55,949 bases of DNA from Rhodoplanes elegans (lineage in GTDB: Bacteria > Pseudomonadota > Alphaproteobacteria > Rhizobiales > Xanthobacteraceae). Of this stretch, positions 54,770 to 55,949 are shown piece after piece. The DNA lies in the NCBI RefSeq assembly GCF_016653355.1, contig NZ_NHSK01000112.1:1-55949 (forward strand), given 5' to 3'. The notes under the pieces are model-generated. The model had not been told where the DNA came from, made no database searches, and was given only the letters and a program-made list of their open reading frames with translations. The position numbers were made by a program, and so were the translations under genes. Within the stretch, counting starts at the first letter, position 1. Every line of letters starts with the position of its first letter.

Positions 54770-55633
54770 GTGTCCCGACCCGTTCGTCTCCCCCGTCTCG
54801 CCCGCCTTCTCGCCTCCGTCGCAAGCCTCGGGTTCGTCGCCCTCTCGGCGGCCGGCTGCTCCACCACGGGCACCACGCTCGCCGAGGTGCTGAGCGCGTC
54901 CGGAATGGGCGGAGACCGCACCGGCGCCGTGACGGCCGCGGCGCCGGCGGCGCAGGCCCGCAGCGAGGCGGAGTGGCGGCGCGAGGCCGAGCTCTACGGA
55001 TCCCGCTATCGGGCCGACCCCTCCGACGCCGCGAACGCGATCGCCTATGCCCGCGCCCTGACCGCGACCGAGCAGCGCGCCCAAGCCGCCTCGGTGCTGG
55101 AGCAGGCGTCGCTGCGCAATCCCAAGAACCAGGCGCTGCTCGGCGCCTTCGGCCGGGCACTCGCCGACACCGGACGCTACGAGCAGGCGCTCGACGTGCT
55201 CGGCCGCGCCCACAGCCCGGACCGGCCCGACTGGCGCATCCTCTCGGCGCAGGGCACGGTGCTGGATCAGCTCGGCCGCCACAAGCAGGCGCAGACCTAT
55301 TACACGACCGCCCTCAAGATCGCCCCGAACGAGCCGTCGGTCCTGTCCAATCTCGGCCTGTCCTACGCGCTCGACAAGAACCTCGCCGAGGCGGAGGCGA
55401 CGCTGCGGCGCGCCGCCGAGCATCCCGGCGCCGATCCGCGGGTGCGCCAGAACCTCGCTCTGGTGGTCGGCCTGCAGGGCCGCTTCGCCGATGCCGAGCA
55501 GATCGCCAAGGCCGATCTCCCGCCGACGGAGGCCGCCGCCAACGTGACCTATCTGCGCGAGATGCTGGCCGACAAGGGCGACTGGAAGCGCATGGGCCGC
55601 CAGCCCCAGATCGCCGCCCGCGGCAAGTCGTGA
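54770..55633 (+). CDS. TPR lipoprotein TadD-like (second copy)
   Basis: The 287-aa protein has a lipoprotein signal ending LSAAGC (Cys30), a short linker and about five TPR units (about 80-260, for example LGAFGRALADTGRYEQALDVL and LSNLGLSYALDKNLAEAE). It matches the alphaproteobacterial TadD pattern better than the copy at 18140. The GTG at 54770 has GAGG eight bases upstream; GTG 54761 and TTG 54719 are alternatives. Its likely role is support of Flp pilus assembly at the outer membrane, although it lies 38 kb from cpaB. Confidence 0.75.
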   Translation: MSRPVRLPRLARLLASVASLGFVALSAAGCSTTGTTLAEVLSASGMGGDRTGAVTAAAPAAQARSEAEWRREAELYGSRYRADPSDAANAIAYARALTATEQRAQAASVLEQASLRNPKNQALLGAFGRALADTGRYEQALDVLGRAHSPDRPDWRILSAQGTVLDQLGRHKQAQTYYTTALKIAPNEPSVLSNLGLSYALDKNLAEAEATLRRAAEHPGADPRVRQNLALVVGLQGRFADAEQIAKADLPPTEAAANVTYLREMLADKGDWKRMGRQPQIAARGKS

Positions 55634-55797
55634 TCAGGTGATCGCGGACGCGCGCGATACCGCCGGCATGGCGCGGTGTCCGCGGCTCCGGACTCCATAG
55701 CGGCTCCCTCGACAACCTATCTCACGACGAACGAGGCCGCCTGACGACAAAGGGCGGTGCGGACGTTCTCTGCCCCTGCGGCGAGCACGGGGGAACT

Positions 55798-55820
55798 CCC
55801 TCTCCCCGGCGGGGAGAGGG
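55798..55820. repeat. Family C palindrome, short copy
   Basis: CCCTCTCCCC and GGGGAGAGGG are perfect complements separated by GGC. It is the same core as at 33541 and 42511. It lies 26 bases from the stop codon of the transposase fragment. Confidence 0.85.
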
Positions 55821-55845
55821 TTGGGGTGAGCGACTGTCTTGGCTG

Positions 55846-55949
55846 TCAAGCGTTTTGCCATGGTCGATTGTCCCTGAGCATGGCGTTGAGGATTGTCAGT
55901 AGCTTCCGAGCGACGGCGATCAAGGCGACCATCTTCGGCTTGCCGGCAC
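55846..55949 (-). mobile_element. IS110-family transposase, C-terminal end, truncated by the right edge
   Basis: The reverse strand encodes AGKPKMVALIAVARKLL, then TILNAM and LRDNRPWQNA before a TGA at 55846-55848. This is the typical end of IS110/IS116/IS902-type transposases (GKP, a VAL-AV-RKLL helix and a final RD-x-PW). Only the last 34 residues or so are in the window. The element would extend to the right. IS110 elements usually lack long terminal inverted repeats, so its left end cannot be placed exactly. Confidence 0.8.

Overview
The window is very GC-rich, with strong G/C bias at third codon positions, and looks like the chromosome of an alphaproteobacterium of the order Hyphomicrobiales (Rhizobiales), perhaps a Bradyrhizobium/Rhodopseudomonas/Rhodoplanes-type lineage. 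Three things point there: a cycM-type membrane-anchored cytochrome c divergent from kdsB-pheA, an alphaproteobacterial cpa/tad order with DUF2336 nearby, and several families of G/C-rich palindromic intergenic repeats that I recall from this group. The genus cannot be fixed from the sequence alone.

Layout. (1) 1-2358: a truncated reverse gene at the left edge, a PcaB/adenylosuccinate-lyase family enzyme and a small hypothetical gene. (2) 2366-16593, all reverse strand: a Tad (Flp) pilus export block cpaB-cpaC-cpaD-like-cpaE-cpaF-tadB-tadC, followed by a cyclic-di-GMP block of two membrane GGDEF-EAL proteins flanking a DUF2336 protein. (3) 16895-23548: a DUF1932 dehydrogenase, a TadD-like TPR lipoprotein, an EEP-family hydrolase, a coupled TerB-like/SDR pair with a strong terminator, a class I glutamine amidotransferase and a LysR regulator. 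Next to the LysR gene lies the frameshifted tail of an aldo/keto reductase. (4) 24190-29562: two tandem chemoreceptors with different sensors (HBM and Cache) but almost the same signalling domain, then an SLC13-type anion permease. (5) 29826-37066: a small hypothetical gene, tRNA-Ala(CGC), yggT-yggU-folD, leuB, two hypothetical genes, asd with an excellent terminator, and a DsbA/FrnE-like protein. (6) 37283-40152: the operon kdsB-pheA-small protein, divergent from cytochrome c. (7) 40549-49279: a yejABEF-like peptide ABC importer with two tandem binding proteins and a PIN toxin-antitoxin pair between yejE and yejF. (8) 49448-55633: Nudix hydrolase, DsbA-like thioredoxin, HXXEE membrane protein, NlpC/P60 hydrolase, M17 aminopeptidase, glutathione S-transferase and a second TadD-like lipoprotein. 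(9) 55846-55949: the 3' end of an IS110-family transposase running off the right edge.

How the genes work together. The Tad genes supply the inner-membrane platform, ATPase, secretin and assembly factors of a type IVc pilus. No pilin, prepilin peptidase or TadE/F/G gene is visible, so those parts must lie elsewhere. The c-di-GMP genes downstream on the same strand could link pilus state to the motile/sessile switch, but that is inference. The Yej-like importer, M17 peptidase and NlpC/P60 protein suggest oligopeptide or muropeptide uptake and recycling. The rest is mostly amino-acid, folate and LPS housekeeping.

The most interesting structures are: the toxin-antitoxin pair coupled by overlapping codons into the transporter operon; a palindromic repeat that forms part of the signal-peptide coding region of the second binding protein; a large inverted repeat between that gene and yejB; the Tad/c-di-GMP array with one intact and one degenerate inhibitory site; and the aldo/keto reductase remnant.
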